Source of the DNA: Prauserella rugosa
GTDB taxonomy: Bacteria; Actinomycetota; Actinomycetes; Mycobacteriales; Pseudonocardiaceae
Assembly: GCF_000719975.1 (NCBI RefSeq)
Contig: NZ_JOIJ01000009.1
Location: forward strand, 62,001 to 126,000
Direction of reading: 5' to 3'
Length of the DNA: 64,000 nucleotides
The notes beneath the pieces are model-generated. The model was not told where the DNA came from, made no database searches, and saw only the letters and a list, made by a program, of their open reading frames with translations. The translations under genes and the position numbers were made by a program. Numbering within the stretch: the stretch's first letter is position 1; every line of letters begins with the position of its first letter. Below are positions 26,426-37,725 of this stretch, in pieces.

Positions 26426-27792
26426 GCACCGAGACCTCACCACAGACGCCCGCTCGCACCCCGTCCGCGACGGCGAACGGGAACGTGGCACCCGAGGACA
26501 TCCGGGTCCGCGCCGCTGCCGCGCTCGAACGCGCGCGCACGCGCACCGCGGCCCTGACCGACATCGACGACGACGAACTGACCCGGCAGCATTCCCGGTT
26601 GATGTCCCCGCTGGTGTGGGACCTGGCGCATGTCGGAAGTCAGGAGGAGATCTGGCTCGTGCGCGACGTCGGCGGACGCGAGCCGCTGCGCCCCGACATC
26701 GACGAGCTCTACGACGCGTTCCGGCATGCCCGCGCCGACCGCCCGGCACTGCCGTTGCTGGGCCCGGCCGAAGCGCGCGCCTACGTCGACCAGGTGCGCA
26801 GGAAGGCGCTCGACACCCTCGAATCCGCTCCGATGGAGGGCCGCAGACTCACCGAATCGGCCTTCGCGTTCGGCATGATCGCCCAGCACGAGCAGCAGCA
26901 CGACGAGACGATGCTGGCGACCCACCAGCTGCGCCGCGGCGAACCGCTGCTGCATGCGCCCGCACCGCCGGTCCGCAGGGCCGGTCCGGCGCCCGAGGAG
27001 GTGGTGGTGCCTGCCGGTCGGTTCGTGATGGGCACGTCGGCCGAACCGTGGGCGCTCGACAACGAACGCCCCGCGCACGAGGTGTTCGTCGACGGGTTCG
27101 CCATCGACACGTTCCCGGTGACCTGCGACCGGTACGCCGCGTTCGTCGACGCGGGCGGCTACCGGGATCCACGGTGGTGGAGCACCGAAGGCTGGGACTA
27201 CATCACCGCCCACGGCATCACCGCGCCCCGGTTCTGGCGGTTCGACGGCGGCCGCTGGTGGCGCAGGCGGTTCGGCGTCTACGAACCCGTGCCCGACGAC
27301 GAACCGGTGCTGCACGTGTCGTTCCACGAGGCCGAGGCGTACGCGGCGTGGGCGGGGCGGCGCCTGCCCACCGAGGCGGAGTGGGAGAAGGCGGCGCGCC
27401 ACGACCCGGCGACCGGACGCTCACGCCGGTACCCCTGGGGCGACGACGAACCGGGCCCCGACCACGCCAACCTGGGGCAGCGGCATTTGCGCCCTGCGCC
27501 CGTCGGCGCCTATCCGGCCGGTGCGTCCCCGCTGGGGGTGCACCAGCTGATCGGCGACGTGTGGGAGTGGACCTCCAGCGACTTCGCCGGCTATCCGGGC
27601 TTTCAGGCCTTCCCGTACGCCGAGTACTCGGAGGTGTTCTTCGGCGGTCGGTACAAGGTGCTGCGCGGGGGGTCGTTCGGGACCGATCCGGTGGCGATCC
27701 GTGGCACGTTCCGCAACTGGGACTTCCCGATTCGCAGGCAGATCTTCACCGGGTTCCGGTGCGCCCGCGATCTGGCCCCTGGCGAGGGCTGA
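26422..27792 (+). CDS. egtB: Hercynine oxygenase EgtB (sulfoxide synthase)
   Basis: 456 residues from ATG 26422. The N-terminal DinB-like domain carries the iron ligands: HEQQHDE at about residues 156-162 is the HX3HXE motif, the third His being in the DLAHVGSQEEIWL region. The C-terminal FGE-sulfatase domain (VPAGRFVMGTSAEPWALDNERPAHEVFVDGF; LPTEAEWEKAARHDP; LRGGSFGTDPVAIRGTFRNW; TGFRCARD) is complete. The enzyme links gamma-glutamylcysteine (or Cys) to hercynine with O2, forming the sulfoxide. Overlaps egtA by 4 bases. Confidence 0.96.
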   Translation: MSTETSPQTPARTPSATANGNVAPEDIRVRAAAALERARTRTAALTDIDDDELTRQHSRLMSPLVWDLAHVGSQEEIWLVRDVGGREPLRPDIDELYDAFRHARADRPALPLLGPAEARAYVDQVRRKALDTLESAPMEGRRLTESAFAFGMIAQHEQQHDETMLATHQLRRGEPLLHAPAPPVRRAGPAPEEVVVPAGRFVMGTSAEPWALDNERPAHEVFVDGFAIDTFPVTCDRYAAFVDAGGYRDPRWWSTEGWDYITAHGITAPRFWRFDGGRWWRRRFGVYEPVPDDEPVLHVSFHEAEAYAAWAGRRLPTEAEWEKAARHDPATGRSRRYPWGDDEPGPDHANLGQRHLRPAPVGAYPAGASPLGVHQLIGDVWEWTSSDFAGYPGFQAFPYAEYSEVFFGGRYKVLRGGSFGTDPVAIRGTFRNWDFPIRRQIFTGFRCARDLAPGEG

Positions 27793-27795
27793 ACC

Positions 27796-28638
27796 GTGTG
27801 CCGGCACGTGGCCTACCTCGGCCGTCCCCGCTCGCCTGCACGGGCGTGGTTCGACGCGCCGCACTCGTTGCTCGTGCAGTCGTACGCGCCACGGGACATG
27901 CGGGGCGGCGGCACCGTGAACGCCGACGGGTTCGGCTTCGCCTGGATCGCCGACGACGGGGATCCGGTCCGCTACCGGCGCGCGAATCCGTTGTGGACCG
28001 ACGAGTCGGCGCCCCGGCTGGCGCAGACCGTGCGGTCACCGCTGTTCGTCGGCGCGGTGCGGTCCGGGACCCCGGGAATGCCCGTCGATGAGGCGGCCTG
28101 TGCCCCGATGCTGGACGGTCATTGGATCTTCAGCCACAACGGTGTCGTGCGCGGCTGGCCCGATTCCGTGGCCGGACTGGCCGAGAAACTGCCCGCCGCG
28201 GAGCTGCTGCGGCTGGACGCGCGCACCGATTCGGCGCTGCTGTGGGCGGTGCTGCGCAGGCGGCTGGCCGAGGGGGCCGACCCGGCCGCCGAGGTCGCCC
28301 AGCTGGTGTCCGATGTGGAACGCGCGGCGCCCGGTTCGCGGCTGAACCTGCTGCTGGCGCGTCCGGGCATGCTCGTGGCGACCGCGTGGACGCACGCACT
28401 CGCCATGCGGGTCTCGCCCGACGGCTTCGAACTGGCCTCCGAACCGTACGACGACGATCCGGCATGGCAGGCCGTCCCCGACGGCAGCCTCGTGACGGCG
28501 TCGGCGCCGGCGTCCGCGATGGACGAACCGGACGGAGCGGAGGGAGTGGACGAGGGGATCCGCGTCACCACCACCGCCATCGCAAACCCGGCCGGCGGTC
28601 CGGCCGGCAATGAGGGGAGCCAGACGTGCAGCACGTGA
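27796..28638 (+). CDS. egtC: Gamma-glutamyl hercynylcysteine sulfoxide amidohydrolase EgtC
   Basis: 280 residues from GTG 27796. Ntn-hydrolase of the class II glutamine amidotransferase fold: Cys2 nucleophile (MCRHVAYLGRP), NADGFGFAWI, FSHNGVVRGWP. It removes the glutamyl group from the EgtB product. A 40-residue C-terminal tail, Asp/Glu/Gly-rich, is poorly conserved. Three bases after egtB; overlaps egtD by 13 bases. Confidence 0.95.
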   Translation: MCRHVAYLGRPRSPARAWFDAPHSLLVQSYAPRDMRGGGTVNADGFGFAWIADDGDPVRYRRANPLWTDESAPRLAQTVRSPLFVGAVRSGTPGMPVDEAACAPMLDGHWIFSHNGVVRGWPDSVAGLAEKLPAAELLRLDARTDSALLWAVLRRRLAEGADPAAEVAQLVSDVERAAPGSRLNLLLARPGMLVATAWTHALAMRVSPDGFELASEPYDDDPAWQAVPDGSLVTASAPASAMDEPDGAEGVDEGIRVTTTAIANPAGGPAGNEGSQTCST

Positions 28639-29597
28639 GGATCGACACCCACCGCAGCAGTGCCGACACCGACGAACAGCTACGGCGGGATGTCCGGGAA
28701 GGACTGTCGGCGGAGCGGAAGCGGCTGCCCGCCAAGTGGTTCTACGACGCGCGGGGCAGTGAGCTGTTCGATCGGATCACGGCGCTGCCGGAGTACTACC
28801 CGACGAGGGCCGAACGGGAGATCCTCGTGCGGGAGTCGCAGGCGATCGCCGCGGCGACCGACGCGCGCACGCTGGTCGAGCTGGGCGCCGGCTCGAGCGA
28901 GAAGACGCGGGCACTGTTGGACGGCCTGCGGCGGCACGGGACCGTGCGGGAGTTCGTACCGCAGGACGTGTCGGCCTCGGCGTTGACCGCGGCCGCCGAG
29001 GCGATCGCAGCCGACTACCCGGGCCTGGACGTGCACGGCGTCGTCGGCGACTTCACGGAGAATCTGGGCGTGTTGCCGGGTACGCGCCCCCGGCTCGTGG
29101 TGTTCCTCGGCGGCACGATCGGCAACTTCCTGCCGGCAGAGCGGGCGAAGTTCCTGCGCTCGGTGCGGGACGTGCTGGCGCCCGGCGAATGGTTGTTGCT
29201 GGGCACCGACCTGGTGAAGGATCCGCGCACGCTGGTGCGTGCCTACGACGACGAGGCCGGCGTGACGGCCGAGTTCAACCGGAACGTCCTGGCGGTGCTG
29301 GCCGAACGCCTGGGTGCCGACGTCGATCCGGCCGATTTCGACCACGTCGCGGCGTGGGACGCCGAGCACGAATGGATCGAAATGCGCCTGCGTGCGCGCA
29401 GGGACCTGGTGGTGCGGATCCCGGGTGCGGACCTGGAGGTGTCGTTCGCGGCGGGGGAGGAGGTGCGTACGGAGGTGTCCGCGAAGTTCCGTGAGGACGG
29501 TGTGCGCACCGAACTCGCCGACGCCGGCTTCGCCCTCGAACACTGGTGGACAGACGCCGAGGCACGGTTCGGAGTCTCCCTCGCCAAAGCCACCTGA
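28626..29597 (+). CDS. egtD: Histidine N-alpha-methyltransferase EgtD
   Basis: 323 residues from GTG 28626. Trimethylates histidine to hercynine with S-adenosylmethionine. LPAKWFYDARGSELFDRITALPEYYPTRAE is the family signature; LVELGAGSSEKTRALLDGL (about residues 82-100) binds SAM; FLGGTIGNFLP and EMRLRARRD complete the active site. Last gene of egtABCD; the C-S lyase gene egtE that often follows is absent here. Confidence 0.96.
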   Translation: MQHVRIDTHRSSADTDEQLRRDVREGLSAERKRLPAKWFYDARGSELFDRITALPEYYPTRAEREILVRESQAIAAATDARTLVELGAGSSEKTRALLDGLRRHGTVREFVPQDVSASALTAAAEAIAADYPGLDVHGVVGDFTENLGVLPGTRPRLVVFLGGTIGNFLPAERAKFLRSVRDVLAPGEWLLLGTDLVKDPRTLVRAYDDEAGVTAEFNRNVLAVLAERLGADVDPADFDHVAAWDAEHEWIEMRLRARRDLVVRIPGADLEVSFAAGEEVRTEVSAKFREDGVRTELADAGFALEHWWTDAEARFGVSLAKAT

Positions 29598-29673
29598 GTC
29601 GTCGGCACCCGGCGCTCTGACGGAGACGGATCCGGGAGAATCCGGATGCGGGCAGGGGAGTGCGGGTGGTCGA

Positions 29674-30213
29674 ATGTCCGGTATGCCGTCGACTCCCCGT
29701 GCGCCTCGGTCGCTGAGGTCCTGGCGTGGCCGCAATCCGTTGCCCGCGTTGGCCCGCGTGCTCGGCAGGCGGCGGGGACTCATGCGGCTCGCGCCCGCCA
29801 TCGTGTGGGCCGATGCGCGGTTGCAGCGGCTCTCCCGGGGCCGGGTGACGCTCGTGGGGATCGCGGGACTGCCCTCGATGCGGCTCGTCACCACGGGCAG
29901 GCGCACCGGTCTGCCGCGGGAGACCAACCTGCTGTACCTGCCCGATCGCGACGCCTACATCGTCACCGGCTCCAACTGGGGGCGGCCGAGCGAGCCCGCC
30001 TGGGCCCACAATCTGCGCGCCGATCCGCGCGCATGCGTCGTCGTCGGTGGGCGGGCTACGGCCGTCCAGGCTCGGGAACTGACCGGTATGGACCGGGAGG
30101 CGACGTGGCGCCGGTTGCTGGCCTTCTGGCCCGGCTACGCGATGGAACGCGACGAAGCGGGCCGCGACTTCCCGATCTTCGTACTCACGCCGGACGCGGA
30201 TCGCTCGCGATGA
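29674..30213 (+). CDS. Deazaflavin (F420)-dependent nitroreductase-family protein
   Basis: 179 residues from ATG 29674. The split beta-barrel of the Ddn/FDOR-B type is shown by MRLVTTGRRTGLPRETNLLYLPDRDAYIVTGSNWGRPSEPAWAHNLRADPRACVVV and the C-terminal YAMERDEAGRDFPIFVLTP. Members reduce quinones or other substrates with F420H2, often at the membrane. The final 29 bases overlap the end of the convergent acetyltransferase gene. Confidence 0.88.
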   Translation: MSGMPSTPRAPRSLRSWRGRNPLPALARVLGRRRGLMRLAPAIVWADARLQRLSRGRVTLVGIAGLPSMRLVTTGRRTGLPRETNLLYLPDRDAYIVTGSNWGRPSEPAWAHNLRADPRACVVVGGRATAVQARELTGMDREATWRRLLAFWPGYAMERDEAGRDFPIFVLTPDADRSR

Positions 30214-30751
30214 TGCCCATCGCGATCACGTCGTGCCAGATCCCGTTCCACCACAGCGCGCCGCGGTGGACCCCTTCCCGCACGAAGCCGCACTTCTCGT
30301 ACGAACGCTGCGCCCGCACGTTGAAGTCGAACACCTCGAGCCCCACCCGGTGCAGCCCCGCCACGTCGAACGCGTAGTCCACCACCGCGCGCGTGGCCTC
30401 GGTGCCGTAACCACGGCCGAACACCTCCGGCCCGACCAGGCAGATGCGGAACTGCACACTCGCATTGGGTGGGTCCAGTTCGTGCAGCACCGCTTCACCC
30501 AGGAACGCGCCGTCGTCGGTGATCGCCCAGTGCGCCCTGTCGCCCCGTAACGGCAACGCGGCGAGATGGTCGCGGACCTCGTCCTCGTCGAACGTCCGAT
30601 GTGTACCGGTGAGCCTGCGCGCCTCCGGATCGGAGAGCATCCGCATCATGCCGTCCAGATGCGACGGTGCCAGCGGTTCCAGGCGCACCCGGTCGCCGGT
30701 CAGGACCGGTAGCTGACGGAACACATCGTGGGAGACGTCGACGGTGCTCAT
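30185..30751 (-). CDS. GNAT-family N-acetyltransferase (RimJ/RimL-like)
   Basis: 188 residues. Acetyl-CoA binding loop in ICLVGPEVFGRGYGTEATRAVVDYAFDVAGLHRVGLEVFDFNVRAQRSYEKCGFVREG, characteristic of RimJ/RimL-type acetyltransferases acting on protein N-termini or small amines. Substrate not identifiable. Convergent with the nitroreductase gene and tail-overlapping. Confidence 0.88.
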   Translation of the reverse strand: MSTVDVSHDVFRQLPVLTGDRVRLEPLAPSHLDGMMRMLSDPEARRLTGTHRTFDEDEVRDHLAALPLRGDRAHWAITDDGAFLGEAVLHELDPPNASVQFRICLVGPEVFGRGYGTEATRAVVDYAFDVAGLHRVGLEVFDFNVRAQRSYEKCGFVREGVHRGALWWNGIWHDVIAMGIIASDPRPA

Positions 30752-30896
30752 GCCGACACCGAACCACGGCCCGCGGCCGGTCCGCCACCGGTATTCACCG
30801 GGCCCGACCAGCCCGCGTCGCGGGCGGTCGAGGCGGAGCAGGCACCCAGTACCTGTCCCGAGGTCCCGAGGCCTTCCGGCCCGGCTGTCGGCCTGA

Positions 30897-31574
30897 TCAG
30901 CGCGAGGTCACCTGTTCCTGCCGGGTGGACAGATGGTCGGCCTTCGTCGTCCGCGGCACCCGCTCCGGTGCGAGGAACGCCTCGGCGATTCCGCGGGCCT
31001 GCGTCAGCCCGGCCTCGCGCCGGGGTGCGTTGTGCTCGCCCTCGACGTCGTAGATGAGATGACTCTCCACGTCGTCGATGCCGCAGTAGACGAAGATGCC
31101 GACGTCGATCTGCGCGCGCATCGCCTCGTGGTAGCCGTACTTGTCATACGTTCGCTGCTTCGACCCGCCCACGCCGATGAGCACCGTGGGGATACTGGGC
31201 AGCAACGCGTGGAGCGGCTGCTTGCCGCGGTCGTCGACCCCGGCGCCGTACTGGTACGCCCAGCCACCGGTGAAGACGCGTTCGATCCACCCCTTCATCA
31301 TCGCGGGCATCCCCCACCAGTAGACGGGGTAGACGATGGCGAGCCGGTCGGCGGCCTCGACGCGCCGGTGCATCTCGGAGATGCCGTCGGGGATCGGACC
31401 GCCCCAGAAATGCGCGTGATCGGCTTCGGTGAAGCGTGGATCGAACCGTTCCCGGTGCAGGTCGAGGACATCGATCGAATGTCCGCCCCGGCGGAACGGC
31501 TCGTGAAACGCCTCCATCACCGCGGCCGGGTAGCGATCGCGGAAGGGGTGGGAGAAGACGGTCAGCACGTGCAT
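30897..31574 (-). CDS. NAD(P)H-dependent quinone oxidoreductase, flavodoxin-like fold
   Basis: 225 residues. MHVLTVFSHPFRDRYPAAV phosphate-binding start and the YPVYWWGMPAMMKGWIERVFTGGWAYQYG motif identify the NQO1/MdaB flavoprotein family, which reduces quinones by two electrons. It lies 34 bases after a TetR gene on the same strand, a common arrangement for electrophile- or quinone-induced detoxification. Confidence 0.88.
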   Translation of the reverse strand: MHVLTVFSHPFRDRYPAAVMEAFHEPFRRGGHSIDVLDLHRERFDPRFTEADHAHFWGGPIPDGISEMHRRVEAADRLAIVYPVYWWGMPAMMKGWIERVFTGGWAYQYGAGVDDRGKQPLHALLPSIPTVLIGVGGSKQRTYDKYGYHEAMRAQIDVGIFVYCGIDDVESHLIYDVEGEHNAPRREAGLTQARGIAEAFLAPERVPRTTKADHLSTRQEQVTSR

Positions 31575-31608
31575 CAGGGAAGCTCCGTTCGGCAGATAGG
31601 GGACCGGC

Positions 31609-32133
31609 TCAGGTACGGGCGACCAGCAGGGACCGCGCTACGCTCCGCGCGGCCTCGACAGCCCGTGGTCCGCGGTAGGAGGCCGCAGAGGTCGCGCCCT
31701 CGAAGGCCACGAGCAACTGCTCGGCCAGGAGTTCGTCCGCGGCGCCGGTTTCCTGCTCGACGATCGACGACAGCACCCGGCGGAGCAGGTCCCGGTACTC
31801 CGAGACCGCGCGCTCCACCTCGGGGACGTCGCGTCCGTCCTCTCCCAGCGCGCGCAGGAACAGGCACCCGCGTGCACCCTCGGAGCGGACCCAGTCCGCC
31901 AACGCATCGAAGAGCTCGTCGACCGTCGAAACGGCGAAGCCACGGCGGAAACGCTCCCGGCGAGCATCCAGAACCGCGGCGATGAGCCCGGTCTTGCTCC
32001 CCATGTGCTTGTACAGGGTGCGGGAGGAGACCCCGGCTGCCTCGGTGAGCCGGTCCACGCCGATGCCGGCGAACCCGTGCTCGTCGAAGACGGGTTCGGT
32101 GCTGGTGATGATGCGTTCGCGCGTCGTGGTCAC
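31609..32133 (-). CDS. TetR-family regulator of the quinone reductase
   Basis: 174 residues. Helix-turn-helix RERIITSTEPVFDEHGFAGIGVDRLTEAAGVSSRTLYKHMGSKTGLI. Likely represses its own operon with the downstream quinone oxidoreductase through the palindrome at 32143-32160. Ligand unknown. Confidence 0.88.
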   Translation of the reverse strand: MTTTRERIITSTEPVFDEHGFAGIGVDRLTEAAGVSSRTLYKHMGSKTGLIAAVLDARRERFRRGFAVSTVDELFDALADWVRSEGARGCLFLRALGEDGRDVPEVERAVSEYRDLLRRVLSSIVEQETGAADELLAEQLLVAFEGATSAASYRGPRAVEAARSVARSLLVART

Positions 32134-32142
32134 CGCACAAAG

Positions 32143-32160
32143 GTACCACGATCGTTTTAC
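32143..32160. promoter_or_regulatory. Candidate operator of the TetR-oxidoreductase operon
   Basis: GTACCACGATCGTTTTAC is an 18-bp palindrome matching at 7 of 9 arm positions, ten bases before the TetR start codon. Function inferred from position. Confidence 0.5.
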
Positions 32161-32196
32161 ATCTGCTGTCCGCCATCGGCCGGCGGGGTCCGAACA

Positions 32197-32238
32197 CAGA
32201 AGCGCCCCGCCAGGCCGGAGCCTGACGGGGCGCTTCTG
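32197..32238 (-). terminator. Terminator hairpin after acn
   Basis: Inverted repeat of about 19 bp with one mismatch (arms 32197-32215 and 32220-32238) and a 4-base loop, 38 bases after the aconitase stop. Confidence 0.8.
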
Positions 32239-32275
32239 AGAGCTCAGCGGCTGGACCGCCTCGTGGTCGAGGTGG

Positions 32276-35104
<2,829 letters not shown>

Positions 35105-35202
35105 TCACTCCATGCGGCGGTTAGTTCGGGTACCCAGGGCCGAGTCTTGCGCACCCCCGTCGCGCCCGCAGAGGTGGGCTCGGATGATCCCTGCTTCCCA
35201 AA

Positions 35203-35218
35203 CAGTACGCGTGTCCTT
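35203..35218. promoter_or_regulatory. Candidate AcnR operator upstream of acn
   Basis: Read on the minus strand, AAGGACACGCGTACTG fits the recalled AcnR consensus CAGNACnnncGTACTG at all but the first base, about 100 bases upstream of acn, close to the reported spacing in Corynebacterium. It supports control by the distant acnR gene. Confidence 0.6.
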
Positions 35219-35367
35219 TTTTCTCTTCAAGGGCGGCCCACGGGCGGATGTCGCCTGCGGCGTGTGATATCCGCCCGCCCTCGCCGGGTGACTCCCTCCA
35301 GGTCTGCCCGTGCGGTGATAGGCCTATGCCAGCCTGCCGCACACGACGTGAAGGGGAGGGCCGCCTC

Positions 35368-36069
35368 ATGACTGACTCCGAGTCCACCGCCGAACCCACC
35401 GAACCCACCGAACCCACCGAACCCAGCGAGCCCGCCGAGCCCACCGCATGGGAGGTGCTGAACACCACGCCGTCCCGGCGCTACCTGGCGCCCGATCCCA
35501 TCCCCGACGACGTGCTCTGGGACATCCTCGACACGGCCGTGCGCGGCCCGTCCGGAGGCAACCGGCAGGGCTGGGGCTGGGTCGTGGTGACCGATCCGGA
35601 GATCAAGAAGCGGGTCGCGCCGTGGTACCGGGAGAACTGGCAACGGGCCTACGGCCGGCGCAGGGAGGAGTTCCTGGCGGGCACGGCCGAGGGGCTGAGC
35701 CCGGCCGGCTTCCGCGGCGCCGAGTACCTGGCCGAACACCTCGAGGAAGCGCCGGTGTGGGTGTTCCCCGTGCTGCGCGGGGCCGCCGAGGCGAACGACC
35801 CGCGCACCGGGTCCTCGATCTACGGCGCCGTGCAGAACCTGTGCCTGGCGGCACGGGCGCGTGGCATCGGCACCTCGCTCACCACGCTGTACGCCGGACA
35901 CGAGGGCGAACTGCGCGAACTGCTCGGCCTGCCCGACGACGCGCTGACGATGGCACTGATCCCCATGGGCTATCCGGCGCGGGGCCGGTGGGCCCGTCCC
36001 AAGCGGGCACCGGTCGAGGAGGTCGTGCACTGGAACCGCTGGGGCGCGCAGGGCAGGCGCGACTCCTGA
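35368..36069 (+). CDS. Nitroreductase-family protein
   Basis: 233 residues from ATG 35368, after AAGGGGAGGG. The FMN-binding nitroreductase fold is seen in TPSRRYLAPDPIPDDVLWDILDTAVRGPSGGNRQGWGWVVVTDPE, and SSIYGAVQNLCLAARARGIGTSLTTLYAG. Residues 8-27 are PTE/PSE repeats encoded by six 9-bp DNA units (35392-35445), a disordered extension. Substrate unknown. It has a double hairpin terminator after it. Confidence 0.85.
   Translation: MTDSESTAEPTEPTEPTEPSEPAEPTAWEVLNTTPSRRYLAPDPIPDDVLWDILDTAVRGPSGGNRQGWGWVVVTDPEIKKRVAPWYRENWQRAYGRRREEFLAGTAEGLSPAGFRGAEYLAEHLEEAPVWVFPVLRGAAEANDPRTGSSIYGAVQNLCLAARARGIGTSLTTLYAGHEGELRELLGLPDDALTMALIPMGYPARGRWARPKRAPVEEVVHWNRWGAQGRRDS
35392..35445 (+). repeat. 9-bp tandem repeats at the N-terminus of the nitroreductase gene
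   Basis: Six in-frame copies (gaacccacc, four near-identical and two diverged) encode the EPT/EPS/EPA repeat. Confidence 0.85.
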
Positions 36070-36157
36070 CGCCCGCCGCCGGCGGTGCCCGATGGCGCCG
36101 CCGGCGGCGGGCGTTGCTGAGCGCGGGGCGCCGCGGCCGCACCGCGCTCAGCAACGC
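36070..36157. terminator. Two abutting hairpins between convergent genes
   Basis: Hairpin one has perfect 15-bp arms (36070-36084 and 36099-36113); hairpin two has perfect 16-bp arms (36111-36126 and 36142-36157). They overlap by three bases, so full formation of one strains the other. They probably end transcription from both sides. Confidence 0.8.
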
Positions 36158-36162
36158 GTCGG

Positions 36163-37671
36163 TCAGAATCCGTCGCTCTCGAGCATCGCCCGGAAGTCCT
36201 CGGGCGTCAGGCTCCGCACGACGGTCATGCCGAGTTCGGTCACGGTGCGCACCGGGCTGACGTAGTGCTTGCCGTCGACCTCGGTGGTCACCACACCGAT
36301 GCCCTGCTTCATCACCCCGTCGCCGAGGTTGGCGATCATCTGCAGCACCTGCGGCGGCATGTCACCGGAGTCCTCGGCGGCGAGCCGGGCGATGTCGTCG
36401 GGGCAGAGTTGCTCGGACTTGCCCTGCGCCTCGGCGCGGTAGCACCCGCCGTCCTTGGCGACCGTGAACGTGGTGCCCTCCGCGGCGACCGTCACCGACG
36501 TGACCGTCACACGCGTGCCGCCCTCGACGTCGCTGGTCTCGGTCTGCAGGTCGGTGACCTCCGCGCCGGAGGCACCCTCGACGTCCGCCGCGGCGTCGAG
36601 CAGCAGGGGCCCGGCGTCGTGCAGTACGCCCATCTCGTCCGGGGGCAGGAGCTGGATCACCCGCTCCAGGTCGCCGGCGACCGCGGCGTCGACCATGTCA
36701 CGCAGGGCCTGTGCGGGAGTGTCCGCTCCCTCGGCGGGCACCGGCTGTGCCGGCCAGTCGGCGCCTTCCTCCTGCAGGATGTTGTCGGCGATCGTGTAGA
36801 AGAGGCTGGGGTACCACTCGTCGCCCTCCTTCACGGCGGCGATGCGGATGGGCTCGTCGGCCTCCTCGGCGATGTCGATCGTCGCGGTGTCGCGGGCGCT
36901 GCCCGCCTCCGCGATCAACTGCCGCTTGTACTCGGGCGTCACGGGAAGCTTGTTCAGATCGGCCTCCAGCGTGAGCGTGCCGCCGGTCAGCTTCGTGATG
37001 GCGAGGTGGTCGTTGAGCCGTTCCTCCGCGCTCTCGTCGAACCGCAGGTTCTCGGCCTTGACGGTCAGTCCGCCGAGCTGGTTCGGATCGGCGTCGTCGC
37101 TGAACAGGCCGAGTCGCTGGTACTCGCTGACGGCCTCGTCCAACGGGTCGGTCAGCAGCGTGGCCTCGGACGGGGCGAGCGTGCTCAGGGTTCCGGCGAG
37201 ATCGCCGCCTTCGAAGGAGGACGCCAGGGTGCGCACCGCCTCCGTCGGTGACTCCGATCCGGCGGCCACCGAGTTCTGCCGGAAGAACGCGAAATAGCTG
37301 CCGACCGCTCCGGCCGCCACGACGAGAGCGACCACGAGGCCGATCACCAGCCCGCGCTTACCCGTTCCCTGCCCGCCGGGGCCGCCGACCGGTGTCATGG
37401 TTCCCTGCCCGCCGGGCGGCCTGCCGTACGGGTCCGTTCCGTACTGGGGCTGGCCGTACTGGGGACCCGCGTAGCCGGGACTTCCGTACGGCGCAGTGCC
37501 GTACTGGGGCGTGCCGTGCTGGGGAGCGCCGTGCTGGGGAGTGCCGTACTGGGGTGCGGCATAGCCGGGTTGTCCGTACGGCTGCGCCGGCGGGGTCTGC
37601 TGTGGATATCCACCCTGCGGATGTCCGCCCGGTCCGCCCCACGGGCTGCCGGGGTCTGAGGGAGTCGTCAC
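36163..37671 (-). CDS. Membrane-anchored protein with Gly/Pro/Tyr/Gln-rich N-terminus
   Basis: 502 residues from GTG 37671 (VTTPSDPGSPWGG); a GTG at 37680 is an alternative. Residues 1-105 are a cytoplasmic YGTPQ/HGTPQ low-complexity region, then one membrane helix (RGLVIGLVVALVVAAGAVGSYFAF) and a 375-residue outer part with two repeats of a DUF4878-like type (SPTEAVRTLASSFEGGDLAGTLSTLAPSE and TPAQALRDMVDAAVAGDLERVIQLLPPDE) and a Cys pair (GGCYRAEAQGKSEQLC). Such tail-out proteins are common in actinomycetes next to wall genes; function unknown. ripA lies just upstream on the other strand. Confidence 0.82.
   Translation of the reverse strand: MTTPSDPGSPWGGPGGHPQGGYPQQTPPAQPYGQPGYAAPQYGTPQHGAPQHGTPQYGTAPYGSPGYAGPQYGQPQYGTDPYGRPPGGQGTMTPVGGPGGQGTGKRGLVIGLVVALVVAAGAVGSYFAFFRQNSVAAGSESPTEAVRTLASSFEGGDLAGTLSTLAPSEATLLTDPLDEAVSEYQRLGLFSDDADPNQLGGLTVKAENLRFDESAEERLNDHLAITKLTGGTLTLEADLNKLPVTPEYKRQLIAEAGSARDTATIDIAEEADEPIRIAAVKEGDEWYPSLFYTIADNILQEEGADWPAQPVPAEGADTPAQALRDMVDAAVAGDLERVIQLLPPDEMGVLHDAGPLLLDAAADVEGASGAEVTDLQTETSDVEGGTRVTVTSVTVAAEGTTFTVAKDGGCYRAEAQGKSEQLCPDDIARLAAEDSGDMPPQVLQMIANLGDGVMKQGIGVVTTEVDGKHYVSPVRTVTELGMTVVRSLTPEDFRAMLESDGF
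37438..37580 (-). repeat. 15-bp repeats encoding YGTPQ-type units
   Basis: Several variants of a 15-bp unit (gtgccgtactgggga and relatives on the + strand) encode YGTPQ/HGAPQ/HGTPQ units in the cytoplasmic tail. Confidence 0.7.
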
Positions 37672-37725
37672 GATTCGCACCTGTCTCGTCGATCCGGGCG
37701 CGCACCCCTCCCGGTGTGCGCGCGG

